Origin: Pseudomonas hygromyciniae
GTDB lineage: Bacteria > Pseudomonadota > Gammaproteobacteria > Pseudomonadales > Pseudomonadaceae
NCBI RefSeq assembly: GCF_016925675.1
Contig: NZ_CP070506.1
Span: forward strand, 5,640,501 to 5,704,500
DNA: 64,000 nt
Direction of reading: 5' to 3'
In this document: in pieces, positions 1 to 10,193 of the stretch
Numbering within the stretch: the first letter of the stretch is position 1
How the letters are laid out: each line of letters starts with the position of its first letter
Notes under the pieces: model-generated
What the model saw: only the letters and a program-made list of their open reading frames with translations
The model's database searches: none
Told to the model about the DNA's origin: nothing
Made by a program: the position numbers and the translations under genes

Positions 1-3000
1 GGTCTCGACCTCCTGGCGGTTCTGCGGCTCGGCCTGCCAACGCAACAGCGCCGCGCCGGAGCTGTCGAGGATATCGGCCGCTTCTTCGAGGAAGATATCC
101 AGCAGTTCGGGATCGCTGCCTGCACCCTGCGCCTCAGGCGCTACGGGCACAGTTACTGGCGCCGCGTTCTGGCGCACATCGCGCAAACGGTTGATCAAGG
201 CGCTGGAATCACTCAACGGTTGCTGCTCTTGCAACTGCTCCAGTTGCAAGGCCAGGTGTTCATGGCTGTCCATCAACACTTGGGCCATTTCACCGGAGTA
301 ACTGTAGCGCCGGTCCACCAACCCTTCGTAAAGGCTTTCCAGTTCCTGGGCCAGATCGCCCACCGGGCCGATTTCGGCCATGCGCGCGCCGCCGCGCAGG
401 GTGTGCAGGTCACGTTGCAGGGACGACAGCGGTGCCACGCCGTCGGGTTCCAGCAACCAGCGCTTGAGGGACTGCCCGGCGCTGTCGAGGATATCGACCG
501 CTTCTTCAAGGAAGATCTCGACGATCTCATCGTCCACCGCCCAGTCTTGTTGCAACTGTGTGGTGGCCGCGCCCAATTCGGCAATGCTCAGGGCGCGACT
601 GCCATCGCTTTTGATCAGGCCGGTGGCGCTGGGATCGAGCCCTTCATCGAGTAGCTCGCGCAAGGCTTTCATGCGTGCCGGCGCCGGGCTGACTTCCTGG
701 CCGGCGGCCAGTTGGTCGAGCATGTTGATCAGCGCTTCATGGGCCAGTTCGGCCTCATGGAAAAACCGCTCGCTGACGGCCAGGCTGCTCTCTTCCACCG
801 CGCCATACAGGTCGAGCAACGCTTCGCACAGCTCATCCATCGGGTGCAGGTCGGCCAGGTGCGCGCCCTCGCCCAGGGTGGTCAACTCGTCCAGCAGCGC
901 ACTGAGCTCCTGGCGCTCGCCAGGGTGTTGTTGCCAGCGCCGCAAGAGGCTTTCGACGTCGAGCAGGATATCCATGCCCTGGGCCAGGAAGTTGCTGATC
1001 AACTGGGGGTCGCGCTTGATCCGCAGGCCCTCGCTCGGGGCGTTGAGGAAGGCTTCGAGCTGGCTGTCGAGACGCGCCTGGGTGCGCTCGATCAAGGACT
1101 GCGCGCCGTCGATGGGGGCCAGCGGATTACTGTCCAACTGGCGCAAGCCGCGCTGGAACAGGGCTTCGCCCTCCAGCAGCAGGTCGATTTCATCCAGGTC
1201 CAGCGCCAGGCGATGGGCCTTGTACTCGCGGGTCAGGTGGTCCAGCGGCCGCGCCAGTTCGGCGATGGGCAAGACCCCCGCCATGTAGGCACTGCCCTTG
1301 AGGGTATGCAGGGCACGTTGCAACTCATCGCTGACGGGCAGCGGCATCTGTTCGGTGGCCTGGTGCAAAAACCGATTGAGGCTGTCCAAGTGGCTCAACG
1401 CTTCGTTGCGGAAGATCTCCAGCAGCAGCGGGTCGAGCGCGCTGTCATCCTGCTCCACGGCTGGCGGTAACGGCGCGCCACTGGCCAGGGCATGGGCACG
1501 TGCGGCAAGCAGGTCGACATCATCGCGCTGGCGCTGGGCGTCGGCGGCAAATTCGGCGATCAAGGTCGGCAACAGCAACAGCACGTCATCGAGCACGACC
1601 TGGACCTCGGCGCCCGGCGCGACCACCCGTTCCAGCACGCGGTTAAGCAGGTTTTCCACGGCCCACGCCAGTTCCGCCAACACCAGGGCACGCACCATGC
1701 GCCCGCTGCCCTTGAGGGTATGGAACGCGCGGCGCATGTCGCTCAGGGTGCTCTTGTCTTCGAGGCTGGCGGCGCCTTGGGGTATCAGGCGCTGCAGCAC
1801 TTCCAGTACTTCGGCGGTTTCTTCCAGGAACACTTCGCGCAGTTCGTCGTCCACCGACTCTTCGTCGGCCGGTGGCGGCAGCAAGCTGCCCGGGCGTTGC
1901 AGCGCGGGCGGGTTGAGACGTGGGGTCGGGCTGGCCAGGGCCTGCGCCAAGGTGTTGTCCGTTGATTCTTCGCTCGACGCCGACCGTTCCTGGCGCCAAG
2001 CCTGCGGGGATTGCACAGGCGCGTAACCCAGCGCCGCGAGGCCTTCAAAGGCGATGTCCAACACCCGCTCGCCGGGCGCGTCCGGGTCCTGGAGCATGCG
2101 CTCCAGGTAGTGCTCCAGGCTGCTGAGCACATCGGCAAAATGCTCGAGCTGCGCGGTGGGCGGCGCAGTGTCCTGAACCATCAACTGCTCGTTCACGTAG
2201 TCATTGAAACCACGCATCAGGTTGGCCGCACGGGGCAACGGAATCATCGCCAGGGCGCCGCGCACCTGGGTCAGCAGCTCGGGCAAGGACTCCAGACGCT
2301 GTGTGTCCCAGCCTGCATCGAGGCAATCGATGACCAACTCCCGGGCCTGCTTGAGGCACTGGCATGACTCCTTGATCACCAACTGGTGGATCTGGGTCAG
2401 GTCGGTGGTGGGCAGGCGGCTGTCTTCACGATTTTGCGGCTCGACGGTGCCCACCATCCCGGCCAGGGTCGCTTCGACATACAACAACGCTCCGGCCACA
2501 TCCATCAACACGGCATCATTGGGCTCGCGCTGCCCTTGGGCCAGGCCCTGGACCACCGCCAACTGGTCGATGATCACTTTGCGCGGCTGGCCAAAGCCGA
2601 GCACCGCCAGGGTGTCGGCGATCTGGCGCAAGGGCGCCAACAAGCTGTCCAGGTCCGCTGTGTGCTGGCGGTCGCTGCGTACAAACAGGTCCAGGCGTTC
2701 CTTGACCCGCACCAACTCCTCACACAACGCGCCGAGCACCGAGCCCATGGCATTGCGATCCGGGCCGGCCAGGCGCGCGCGCTCGGCATCGACCACGGTA
2801 CTGTCGGGCAAGGCTTCATCCAGGCCGTAGCGTTCTTTGAGGCTTTGCATGCGCGGCGTCGGCCGGGTGACTTTGGCGATGTAAAACAGCAGGCTCTTGA
2901 GCAGTTGATCCGGCGCCGGGGTGTTGATCCCTTCGATGCCCTGGATCTGCAGGCGCTTGAGTACCTTGTCACAGCTCTTGAGCAGGCTGCGCAGCGCCGG

Positions 3001-3690
3001 ACTATTGGCGATAACGCCGGTGAGCATGCCTTCGGCCAATGCCGAGGTGACTTGCCACAACGCCAGCAACGGCGCGCCGTGGCACAGCGCTTCGAGTTGG
3101 GCGAAGACTCGCGCCATGTCTTCCAGGTTGCTGGGGCCATGATCCTCACGCAGCAGCCCGGCCAAACCTTGTTGCAGCATTTGCCGCCACTGCTGCAGTT
3201 GCTCGGCAAAATCCGCCGGCGCACGTTGGGCCAGGGCTTCATCCGGCAACGGCGCGATCACCAGCAGTTGCGGGCTGAACAGGCTGGTTTCCGAGAGCAG
3301 GCTTTTACCGTGCACGCTGCGCAGGTCGTTGAGCAGCGGCAACACCACCAGAGGCAGGTCGCGCCGCGCGCTGTGCACACGGTCCAGGTACAACGGCAGT
3401 TGCCCGAGGGCCTGTTGCAGCAGGCGAATGCCTTCTTCGCGCTGGCTGACATGCCCCGCTTGCAGGGCCAGGGCCAGGTGTTCCATCTCTTCGGCGAGCA
3501 GTGCCGCGCCGTAGAACTCGACCATCTGCAGGGCGCCGTGGACCTGGTGAATGCCCGCAAGGCACTGCGCGAGGGCCTGCTCGCTGGCGTCGTCGGCAAA
3601 GGCGTCCAGCGCCGCACGGGCCTGCTTCAGGGTTTCGGCGATTTCGCCCTTGACCCATTCGAGGGCGACGTAGTCGTGCCGGTCAACCAT
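1..3690 (-). CDS. chpA: ChpA hybrid chemotaxis kinase, N-terminal part (runs off the left edge)
   Basis: Large CheA-like hybrid histidine kinase of the Pil-Chp system, which relays surface signals from PilJ to PilG and PilH and so controls type IV pili. The frame is open to base 1, so only the first ~1230 residues are visible. They are a string of histidine phosphotransfer (HPt) domains: HTLKGSGRM with His657, HTLKGSAYM with His795, and HTLRGGARM with His1096. A degenerate HPt-like stretch lies near residue 51. Kinase, CheW-like and receiver domains would lie outside the window. Start ATG is at 3690. The multi-HPt architecture and the place after pilJ make the identity secure. Confidence 0.93.
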   Translation of the reverse strand, partial: MVDRHDYVALEWVKGEIAETLKQARAALDAFADDASEQALAQCLAGIHQVHGALQMVEFYGAALLAEEMEHLALALQAGHVSQREEGIRLLQQALGQLPLYLDRVHSARRDLPLVVLPLLNDLRSVHGKSLLSETSLFSPQLLVIAPLPDEALAQRAPADFAEQLQQWRQMLQQGLAGLLREDHGPSNLEDMARVFAQLEALCHGAPLLALWQVTSALAEGMLTGVIANSPALRSLLKSCDKVLKRLQIQGIEGINTPAPDQLLKSLLFYIAKVTRPTPRMQSLKERYGLDEALPDSTVVDAERARLAGPDRNAMGSVLGALCEELVRVKERLDLFVRSDRQHTADLDSLLAPLRQIADTLAVLGFGQPRKVIIDQLAVVQGLAQGQREPNDAVLMDVAGALLYVEATLAGMVGTVEPQNREDSRLPTTDLTQIHQLVIKESCQCLKQARELVIDCLDAGWDTQRLESLPELLTQVRGALAMIPLPRAANLMRGFNDYVNEQLMVQDTAPPTAQLEHFADVLSSLEHYLERMLQDPDAPGERVLDIAFEGLAALGYAPVQSPQAWRQERSASSEESTDNTLAQALASPTPRLNPPALQRPGSLLPPPADEESVDDELREVFLEETAEVLEVLQRLIPQGAASLEDKSTLSDMRRAFHTLKGSGRMVRALVLAELAWAVENLLNRVLERVVAPGAEVQVVLDDVLLLLPTLIAEFAADAQRQRDDVDLLAARAHALASGAPLPPAVEQDDSALDPLLLEIFRNEALSHLDSLNRFLHQATEQMPLPVSDELQRALHTLKGSAYMAGVLPIAELARPLDHLTREYKAHRLALDLDEIDLLLEGEALFQRGLRQLDSNPLAPIDGAQSLIERTQARLDSQLEAFLNAPSEGLRIKRDPQLISNFLAQGMDILLDVESLLRRWQQHPGERQELSALLDELTTLGEGAHLADLHPMDELCEALLDLYGAVEESSLAVSERFFHEAELAHEALINMLDQLAAGQEVSPAPARMKALRELLDEGLDPSATGLIKSDGSRALSIAELGAATTQLQQDWAVDDEIVEIFLEEAVDILDSAGQSLKRWLLEPDGVAPLSSLQRDLHTLRGGARMAEIGPVGDLAQELESLYEGLVDRRYSYSGEMAQVLMDSHEHLALQLEQLQEQQPLSDSSALINRLRDVRQNAAPVTVPVAPEAQGAGSDPELLDIFLEEAADILDSSGAALLRWQAEPQNRQEVET

Positions 3691-3727
3691 AACGACTCCC
3701 GTCTGAATGGATGAAGAGTGAACGTTC

Positions 3728-3819
3728 ATGTGGGAGCGGGCTTGCTCGCGAAAGCGCTGGGTCAGTCGGCACATTAGGTGACTGATACACCGCTTTCGCG
3801 AGCAAGCCCGCTCCCACAT
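3728..3819. repeat. REPIN, family A (GTGGGAGCGGGCTTGC arms)
   Basis: Inverted repeat between chpA and pilJ. The arm GTGGGAGCGGGCTTGCTCGCG faces its reverse complement across a ~40-bp spacer. Each arm holds its own small GC-rich hairpin, as expected of two REPs in REPIN arrangement. It occupies the place where pilK lies in P. aeruginosa. Confidence 0.85.
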
Positions 3820-3848
3820 TTAGATTGCGGTGGTTTTGAGGGGGCATT

Positions 3849-5900
3849 TCATTCATTGGGCTTGCGCACGGGCGGCAAGGTGAAGCCCGATACCGAACGG
3901 CGCAACTGGCTGGCCATTTTGGCCAGGTTGCCGATGCTCTCGGCGGTGGCCGTGGAGCCCGATGAGGTCTGGCTGGTGATCTGCTGGATCACGTTCATGG
4001 TCAGGGAGATCTGCCCCGCCGACGAGGTTTGCTGCTGCGCGGCGTTGGAGATGCTCTGGATCAGCGCGGCCAGGGTCTTGGACACCCCTTCGATTTCTTC
4101 CAGGGCCACTCCGGCATCCTGGGCCAGCCGCGCGCCACGCACCACTTCGGTGGTGGTCTGTTCCATGGAGATCACGGCTTCGTTGGTATCGGTCTGGATC
4201 GCCCGCACCAGGTTCTCGATCTGCCGGGTGGCGGCCGACGAGCGTTCGGCCAGGCGTTGCACTTCATCGGCCACCACGGCAAAGCCGCGTCCGGCATCGC
4301 CGGCCATGCTTGCCTGGATCGCGGCGTTGAGGGCGAGGATGTTGGTCTGCTCGGCAATGTCGTCGATCAGGCTGACGATATCGCCAATCTCCTGGGATGA
4401 CTCGCCCAGGCGTTTGATGCGCTTGGCGGTGTCCTGGATCTGTTCGCGAATGTTGTCCATGCCGTGGATGGTGTTGTGCACCACCTCATTGCCTTTGTTG
4501 GCGATCTCCACCGAACGTTCAGCCACGGCCGAGGACTCGGCAGCGTTGGCCGACACCTGGTCGATGGATTGGGCCATCTGGTTGATCGCCGTCGAGGCTT
4601 CGGCGATCTGCTGGGCCTGGTGTTCCGAGGCCTGGGCCAGGTGCATGGCGGTGGCCTGGGTTTCCTGCACGGCGCCGGCCACTTCACCGGCGGTGAGGTT
4701 GATGGTCGCCACCAGGTCGCGTAACTGGTCCACCGAATAGTTGATGGAATCGGCGATGGTGCCGGTGAAGTCTTCGGTCACCGAGGCGGTCACGGTGAGG
4801 TCGCCGTCGGCCAGGTCTTCGATTTCGTCCAGCAGGCGCATGATCGCGTTCTGGTTGCGTTCGTTTTTCTCGGCGGTTTCGCGCAGTTGGCGATTGGTTT
4901 CGCGCACCATCACCAGGCCGATCAGGATGATTGATGCCAGCGCCAGCAAGCCCAGGACATAGCCGCCGATGGTGTCGAGGGTGCGCCCGCCCGCCAGGTT
5001 TTCAAAACCGGTGGCCAGGTGCGAAGCCTCATCGAGTAGGGTTTGCGAGAGGCTGAAGATATTGCTCGCCGAGGCGCGTACCTGGAACAGTTGCGGCGAG
5101 GTTTCGAGGATTTCATCCACGGAGCCGGAGACAAACTCGAACAGCTCGGCAATCTCCGCCAGGCGCGCACGGGCGTCCGGGTCTTGCACCTCGCTGATCT
5201 TCAGGCCAGCGCTGCCCTGGAGCATACCGGCCAGGACCTGGCCAAAGCGGTTGGCATCGCGGCCAAAGGCGTCGGCGGCCTTGACCGCCGTGTCATCCCC
5301 CGCCAGCACCGTGTTGACCGCCCCCAGGATGCGCTCGGCCAACAGCGATTGGCGCTGGGCCACGGCTACCTGGCTGGCGGGTGCGCCGCGCTGCAGCAGG
5401 ATCTCGACCACCTTTTCCGATTCCAGCTGCAATTGCGGCACGGTTTCGGCCAGGGTCGCCGCCACTTGATGCAGGGACAGCACCGTCTGCTCGCTGGCCA
5501 GGATCACGTCGGTGTTCTTCAGCAAGGCTTCCCAGTCATGCTGCACGGCGCGCATTTCGCCACGCACGGCGCTGGGCGCGGCGGGCAGGCCGGTGGCCGG
5601 GTCGCCTTTTTTCAGGTAGCCCCAGCGCTGGGCAAAATCATTGCGCGCCTCGCTCAACAGCTTGAACGCGGCAGCCTTGCCGGCCGCGGCCTCGGTGGCA
5701 TTCTTGGCAATGCGCTGGGACAGCACCCGCAGTTCGCCGGCATGGCCGATGTACTGCTTGTCATAGGTGGACTGGGTGTTGAGGTACGCGAAGTTGGCGA
5801 ACAGCAGCATGATGAAAATGATCAGCGCAATAAACAGCACGATGATCTGCGAACGGCTACGGGAGGCTTCCTGCGGTTTGACGGGCGTGGCGGTGCTCAT
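3849..5900 (-). CDS. pilJ: PilJ, methyl-accepting chemoreceptor of the Pil-Chp system
   Basis: Membrane chemoreceptor that feeds the ChpA kinase. The predicted protein is 683 aa. A membrane segment lies near residues 19-40 ([16 protein letters not shown]), a periplasmic PilJ-type region follows, a second membrane segment lies near 325-345 ([18 protein letters not shown]), then a HAMP region and a cytoplasmic signalling hairpin with the conserved [15 protein letters not shown]...[12 protein letters not shown] tip. The longest frame begins at 5960, but the start at 5900 gives the family N-terminus and overlaps the pilI stop as ATGA. Its only chemoreceptor-system neighbours are pilG, pilH, pilI and chpA. 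Confidence 0.95.
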   Translation of the reverse strand: MSTATPVKPQEASRSRSQIIVLFIALIIFIMLLFANFAYLNTQSTYDKQYIGHAGELRVLSQRIAKNATEAAAGKAAAFKLLSEARNDFAQRWGYLKKGDPATGLPAAPSAVRGEMRAVQHDWEALLKNTDVILASEQTVLSLHQVAATLAETVPQLQLESEKVVEILLQRGAPASQVAVAQRQSLLAERILGAVNTVLAGDDTAVKAADAFGRDANRFGQVLAGMLQGSAGLKISEVQDPDARARLAEIAELFEFVSGSVDEILETSPQLFQVRASASNIFSLSQTLLDEASHLATGFENLAGGRTLDTIGGYVLGLLALASIILIGLVMVRETNRQLRETAEKNERNQNAIMRLLDEIEDLADGDLTVTASVTEDFTGTIADSINYSVDQLRDLVATINLTAGEVAGAVQETQATAMHLAQASEHQAQQIAEASTAINQMAQSIDQVSANAAESSAVAERSVEIANKGNEVVHNTIHGMDNIREQIQDTAKRIKRLGESSQEIGDIVSLIDDIAEQTNILALNAAIQASMAGDAGRGFAVVADEVQRLAERSSAATRQIENLVRAIQTDTNEAVISMEQTTTEVVRGARLAQDAGVALEEIEGVSKTLAALIQSISNAAQQQTSSAGQISLTMNVIQQITSQTSSGSTATAESIGNLAKMASQLRRSVSGFTLPPVRKPNE

Positions 5901-6433
5901 GCGGCAACATCCAGAAAGCCCGGGGCCTGGGCCAGGGCGAAAGGGCTGAAGACCTGCCACAGCGGGTCGCCGCTGAACTGGCCTTGGATAAACGCAGCGC
6001 TGGCGGCGGGCCCACTGGCGGATACCGGGCGCAGCAGGTCCTGGGCAAAATGCTGCAGGCCGACCACTTCATCCACCAGCAGGCCGACAAAGGTGTCTTC
6101 GTGTTCAATCACCAGCACCCGGCGCTGCTTGCGTGCGGCCGACAGCTCATAGCCAAAGAACCCGCACAGGTTGATCACCGGCAGCAAACGCCCGCGCAGG
6201 TTGGCCACGCCCCGGACCCAAGGCTTGACCCCGGGCATCAGGGTGCAGCGCGGCTCATGCAGCACTTCGGCGACTTCGCCCATGGGCGCCACATACCAAT
6301 GCCCGCCCAGGCGAAAGCCGATGCCGCTCCAGCTGTGCGAGCGGGTTTCCTGGGACGGCAGATCAGCGGCCAACAGGCGGCAGCGACGGTCGATGTCCAG
6401 CAGCAGCTCAAAGGCGGTTTGCGACTCGGTCAT
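5897..6433 (-). CDS. pilI: PilI, CheW-like coupling protein
   Basis: CheW-family adaptor of 178 aa that would couple PilJ to ChpA. The CheW fold is seen in the segment with [19 protein letters not shown] (about residues 73-92) and [20 protein letters not shown] (about 106-125). It ends in an ATGA overlap with pilJ and follows pilH by 12 bp, so the genes are clearly one transcription unit. Confidence 0.94.
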   Translation of the reverse strand: MTESQTAFELLLDIDRRCRLLAADLPSQETRSHSWSGIGFRLGGHWYVAPMGEVAEVLHEPRCTLMPGVKPWVRGVANLRGRLLPVINLCGFFGYELSAARKQRRVLVIEHEDTFVGLLVDEVVGLQHFAQDLLRPVSASGPAASAAFIQGQFSGDPLWQVFSPFALAQAPGFLDVAA

Positions 6434-6445
6434 GGGAACGTGCCG

Positions 6446-6811
6446 TCAGAGTTTGAGCACCTTGTTCAGGACCTCAATCAGTTTGTGTTCTTCCACCGGC
6501 TTGGTCAGGTACTCCTTGGCCCCCTGGCGTGCGCCCCAGATCTTGTCGGTTTCCTGGTCCTTGGTGGTGACGATGATGATCGGGATGCCGTTGGTTTCCG
6601 GCTCCTTGGACAACTGGCGCGTGGCCTGGAAGCCATTGAGGCCGGGCATGACGATATCCATCAAGACGGCGTCGGGCTTTTCCTGGCGGGCCAGGGCCAC
6701 GCCATCGGCACCATTTTCGGCCTTGAGGACCTGGTGCCCATGCTTTTCCAGCATGCCGGTCAGTTTGTACATTTCAGTCGGCGAATCGTCGACGATCAGA
6801 ACGCGTGCCAT
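6446..6811 (-). CDS. pilH: PilH, single-domain response regulator
   Basis: CheY-like receiver of 121 aa. Acidic pocket DD (residues 8-9), phosphoacceptor Asp52 in LMDIVMP, and Lys104 in LTKP are all present. In P. aeruginosa PilH takes phosphoryl groups from ChpA and is linked to pilus retraction and signal damping. The frame extends upstream to 6859, but ATG at 6811 has a GGGGAAA ribosome-binding site and matches the usual length, so the longer start is rejected. Confidence 0.95.
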   Translation of the reverse strand: MARVLIVDDSPTEMYKLTGMLEKHGHQVLKAENGADGVALARQEKPDAVLMDIVMPGLNGFQATRQLSKEPETNGIPIIIVTTKDQETDKIWGARQGAKEYLTKPVEEHKLIEVLNKVLKL

Positions 6812-6855
6812 GGTTTTCCCCACTACATTGGTTGACGCAAGCCCTGGGGGCAGGG

Positions 6856-7263
6856 TCAATGTGCTTGTTCTACTGCAGCGAAACCCGGCACATAGGCCTT
6901 GATCGCACTCAGCAGTTCTTCCTTGCTGAAAGGCTTGGTCAAAAATTGATCGACGCCGACGATGCGCCCCTTGGCCTTGTCGAACAGGCCATCCCTGGAC
7001 GACAGCATGATCACCGGGATGGCCTTGAACGCCGGGTTGTTCTTGACCAGAGCGCAGGTCTGATAGCCATCCAGGCGCGGCATCATGATGTCAACAAAGA
7101 TGATGTGCGGGTGATGGTCAACGATTCTGGCCAGGGCATCAAAACCGTCGATGGCCGTGATGACTTCGCACCCTACGTTCTTCAACAGCGTTTCAGCGGT
7201 GCGGCGAATCGTTTTCGAATCGTCGATCACCATCACTTTCAAGGCGTTGGAATGCTGTTCCAT
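6856..7263 (-). CDS. pilG: PilG, single-domain response regulator
   Basis: CheY-like receiver of 135 aa, first gene of the cluster. DD at residues 14-15, phosphoacceptor Asp58 in FVDIMMP and Lys110 in LTKPF are visible. In P. aeruginosa PilG promotes pilus extension and raises cAMP through the FimV/CyaB branch. Start ATG 7263 gives the family length; the longer frame to 7362 adds an unrelated N-terminus. Its promoter must lie in the 239-bp region shared with the divergent gshB. Confidence 0.95.
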   Translation of the reverse strand: MEQHSNALKVMVIDDSKTIRRTAETLLKNVGCEVITAIDGFDALARIVDHHPHIIFVDIMMPRLDGYQTCALVKNNPAFKAIPVIMLSSRDGLFDKAKGRIVGVDQFLTKPFSKEELLSAIKAYVPGFAAVEQAH

Positions 7264-7502
7264 ATCTGCTCTACCATCGCCACAGCGAATCGGTTTTCGG
7301 TGTGTACTGCCGGCTACTGCCTGGGACGAGCGCCAAAACCCTTGCCGTGCAAGGGCCGACACACCATGGCAGCCTTTTTAGCACAGACTGGGGAGGCAAT
7401 CTATCGGCCGACCGGCAAGGTGGTTTTTCCTTGACCCACAACAGCCGCAGCGCCACTCTGACGCCACTTTTATGCGCCCTTATTTGCTAGAGGAAATCCC
7501 CC

Positions 7503-8456
7503 ATGAGCGTTCGCGTCGGCATTGTCATGGACCCTATCGCCAGCATTTCCTATAAAAAGGATAGCTCGCTGGCCATGCTGCTGGCCGCCCAGGCCCGCGG
7601 CTGGACCCTGTTCTATATGGAACAGCGCGACCTTTACCAGGGTGACGGCGAGGCGCGGGCGCGGATGCGCCCTCTGCAGGTGTTTGCCAACCCTGAAAAG
7701 TGGTTCGAACTGCAAGACGAGATCGACAGCCCGCTGAGCGACCTGGACGTGATCCTGATGCGCAAGGATCCGCCGTTCGACATGGAGTTCGTCTACTCCA
7801 CCTACCTGCTGGAGCAGGCCGAGCGTGCCGGCGTGCTGATCGTCAACAAGCCCCAGAGCCTGCGCGACTGCAACGAGAAGTTGTTCGCCACACTGTTCCC
7901 CCAGTGCACGCCGCCCACCGTGGTCAGCCGCCGCGCCGACGTACTGCGTGAATTTGCCGCCAAGCACGGCGATGTGATCCTCAAGCCGCTGGACGGTATG
8001 GGCGGCACCTCGATCTTCCGTCACCGCGCAGGCGACCCCAATCTGTCGGTGATCCTTGAGACCCTGACGGCCCTGGGCACCCAGCAGATCATGGGCCAGG
8101 CCTACCTGCCGGCGATCAAGGATGGCGACAAGCGCATCCTGATGATCGATGGCGAACCGGTGGATTACTGCCTGGCACGTATCCCGGCAGCCGGCGAGAC
8201 CCGTGGCAACCTCGCGGCGGGTGGTCGTGGCGAAGCCCGTCCGCTGAGCGACAAAGACCGCTGGATCGCCGCCCAGGTTGGCCCGACCCTGCGGGAGAAA
8301 GGCCTGCTGTTCGTAGGACTTGACGTAATTGGTGAGCACCTGACGGAAATCAACGTCACCAGCCCGACCTGTATTCGCGAAATAGACAACGCGTTCGGCA
8401 CCAATATCGGCGAAATGCTCATGGCAGCCATTGCCGACAAGCTACAAGCCAAGTGA
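7503..8456 (+). CDS. gshB: Glutathione synthetase
   Basis: ATP-grasp enzyme of 317 aa that joins gamma-glutamylcysteine and glycine, the last step of glutathione synthesis, in the cytoplasm. Family features are the N-terminal VGIVMDPIASI, the ATP-grasp glycine loop LKPLDGMGGTSIFR (about residues 160-173), and the C-terminal metal and substrate loop EINVTSPTCIREID. A good ribosome-binding site (AGAGGAAAT) precedes the ATG. Length is normal for the family. Confidence 0.97.
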   Translation: MSVRVGIVMDPIASISYKKDSSLAMLLAAQARGWTLFYMEQRDLYQGDGEARARMRPLQVFANPEKWFELQDEIDSPLSDLDVILMRKDPPFDMEFVYSTYLLEQAERAGVLIVNKPQSLRDCNEKLFATLFPQCTPPTVVSRRADVLREFAAKHGDVILKPLDGMGGTSIFRHRAGDPNLSVILETLTALGTQQIMGQAYLPAIKDGDKRILMIDGEPVDYCLARIPAAGETRGNLAAGGRGEARPLSDKDRWIAAQVGPTLREKGLLFVGLDVIGEHLTEINVTSPTCIREIDNAFGTNIGEMLMAAIADKLQAK

Positions 8457-8533
8457 CATAGAACAGCCGGAGGTCAGCCAACATTGCGCTATCATGCCCC
8501 ACCTGTGAAACGCGCGATGTTGGTTTTCCTGTT

Positions 8534-9433
8534 ATGACGCTTCCGTCCGACCTGCCCCCCGAAATCAGCCACAGCGGCGTACGCCCGGCTGATCGGCTCG
8601 GATTTACCCTATTTCTGGCAGCGCTGATTCATTTGGCGTTGATCCTCGGCCTGGGCTTCACGTTCGTCGAACCCCAGCAAATCAGCAAGACCCTGGAAAT
8701 CACCCTCGCCACCTTCAAAAGTGAGAAGAAGCCCGAAAAGGCTGACTTCCTGGCCCAGGACAATCAGCAGGGCAGCGGCACCCTGGATAAAAAGGCAGTG
8801 CCCAAGACCACCGAAGTGGCGCCCTTCCAGGACAACAAGATCAATAAGGTCACGCCGCCTCCGGTGGCCAAGCCCGAGGTCAAGCAGGCCGCGCCCAAGG
8901 CCGCCGTCGCCACCATTGCGCCAAAACCCCAGAAGGCCGTGACCCAGCGCGAAGCCGTGAAGACCGAACCTGCGCCAAGCAAACCCGCCCCCACATTCGA
9001 CAGCTCGCAACTTTCCAGCGAAATCTCCAGCCTGGAGGCCGAACTGGCCAACGAACAACAGCTGTATGCCAAGCGCCCGCGCATCTACCGGCTCAACGCC
9101 GCCTCGACCATGCGCGACAAAGGCGCCTGGTATAAAGACGAATGGCGCAAGAAGGTCGAACGCATCGGCAACCTGAACTACCCGGACGAGGCCCGTCGCC
9201 AGCAGATCTACGGCAACTTGCGCCTGCTGGTGTCGATCAACCGCGACGGCTCTTTATATGAAGTGCTGGTGCTGGAGTCGTCCGGCCAGCCATTGCTGGA
9301 CCAGGCGGCACAACGCATCGTGCGCCTGGCCGCGCCGTTCGCCCCGTTCACCGGCGACCTGAACGATATCGACCGCCTGGAAATCATCCGCACCTGGCGC
9401 TTTGCCAAGGGCGACCGGCTTTCCAGCAACTGA
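8534..9433 (+). CDS. tonB: TonB-family energy transducer (TonB3-like)
   Basis: 299 aa. One N-terminal membrane anchor (FTLFLAALIHLALILGLGFTF, about residues 25-45) is followed by a Lys/Pro/Ala-rich periplasmic linker (about 60-160) and a C-terminal TonB domain with the LNYPDEARRQQIYGNLRL motif. TonB couples the ExbBD proton-motive complex to outer-membrane processes. No exbB or exbD is adjacent. From memory, the TonB gene at this spot in P. aeruginosa (between gshB and algH, beside pilG) is tonB3, needed for twitching motility, so a pilus role rather than iron uptake is inferred. Confidence 0.88.
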   Translation: MTLPSDLPPEISHSGVRPADRLGFTLFLAALIHLALILGLGFTFVEPQQISKTLEITLATFKSEKKPEKADFLAQDNQQGSGTLDKKAVPKTTEVAPFQDNKINKVTPPPVAKPEVKQAAPKAAVATIAPKPQKAVTQREAVKTEPAPSKPAPTFDSSQLSSEISSLEAELANEQQLYAKRPRIYRLNAASTMRDKGAWYKDEWRKKVERIGNLNYPDEARRQQIYGNLRLLVSINRDGSLYEVLVLESSGQPLLDQAAQRIVRLAAPFAPFTGDLNDIDRLEIIRTWRFAKGDRLSSN

Positions 9434-9444
9434 TCAGCCCAACG

Positions 9445-9546
9445 CTGTAGGAGCGAGCTTGCTCGCGAAGAACCTGAGGCCGCCGCATGCATTCTGACTG
9501 CCCGCGTTATCGTTGACGATCTTCGCGAGCAAGCTCGCTCCTACAG
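9445..9546. repeat. REPIN, family B (CTGTAGGAGCGAGCTTGC arms)
   Basis: 102-bp inverted repeat between tonB and algH. Arms read CTGTAGGAGCGAGCTTGCTC and its complement. The spacer carries the motif GTTATCGTTGACGAT next to the right arm, which recurs in the other family B copies. Confidence 0.85.
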
Positions 9547-9623
9547 CCCAAGCAAACCCGCCAACCGATTTCCTACACATCCCCAGCTTGTCAGTTCGCC
9601 CCTCCAACGCCACACTAGCGGAC

Positions 9624-10193
9624 ATGAAAAATGTCAGCCCGACTTACCTCAAGCACCAATTCCTGATCGCCATGCCCCATATGGCCGACCCGAACTTTGC
9701 GCACACCTTGACCTATATCGTCGAGCACACGGCCAATGGCGCCATGGGGCTGGTGGTCAACCGCCCGCAAGACCTGAACCTGGCCGATATCCTTGAGCAA
9801 CTGCGCCCGGAGATCGATCCACCTGCCAGTTGCCAGGCGGTGCCGATCTATTTCGGTGGCCCGGTGCAGACTGACCGGGGCTTTGTGCTGCACCCCAGCG
9901 GCCCGACGTTCCAGGCAACCGTCGACCTCGATGGCGTGTCCTTGTCCACCTCCCAGGACGTGCTGTTTGCCATCGCTGATGGCGCCGGCCCGCAGCAGAG
10001 CCTGATCACCCTGGGTTACGCCGGGTGGGAAGCCGGGCAACTGGAAGAAGAGCTGGCCAACAATGCCTGGCTGACGTGCCCCTTCGATGCCGACATTCTG
10101 TTCAACACCGCCAGCGAACTGCGCCTCAATGCCGCAGCAGCGCAACTGGGGATCAACCTCAACCTGCTGACCAGCCAGGCGGGGCACGCCTGA
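9624..10193 (+). CDS. algH: AlgH/YqgE family protein (UPF0301)
   Basis: 189-aa member of the AlgH/YqgE family, of unresolved biochemical role; in P. aeruginosa it was named for an effect on alginate production. The family start LKHQFLIAMPHMADPNFAHTLTYI and the GAMGLVVNRP and PIYFGGPV motifs are present. ATG 9624 is chosen because the upstream frame extension is REPIN-derived. The stop overlaps the start of ruvX (TGATG), so the two are translationally coupled. Confidence 0.93.
   Translation: MKNVSPTYLKHQFLIAMPHMADPNFAHTLTYIVEHTANGAMGLVVNRPQDLNLADILEQLRPEIDPPASCQAVPIYFGGPVQTDRGFVLHPSGPTFQATVDLDGVSLSTSQDVLFAIADGAGPQQSLITLGYAGWEAGQLEEELANNAWLTCPFDADILFNTASELRLNAAAAQLGINLNLLTSQAGHA

Noticed and set aside
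2386..3714. 442-codon plus-strand frame opposite chpA
   Set aside because: Shadow of chpA; composition is His/Gln/Arg-rich, as is typical for the complement of high-GC genes.
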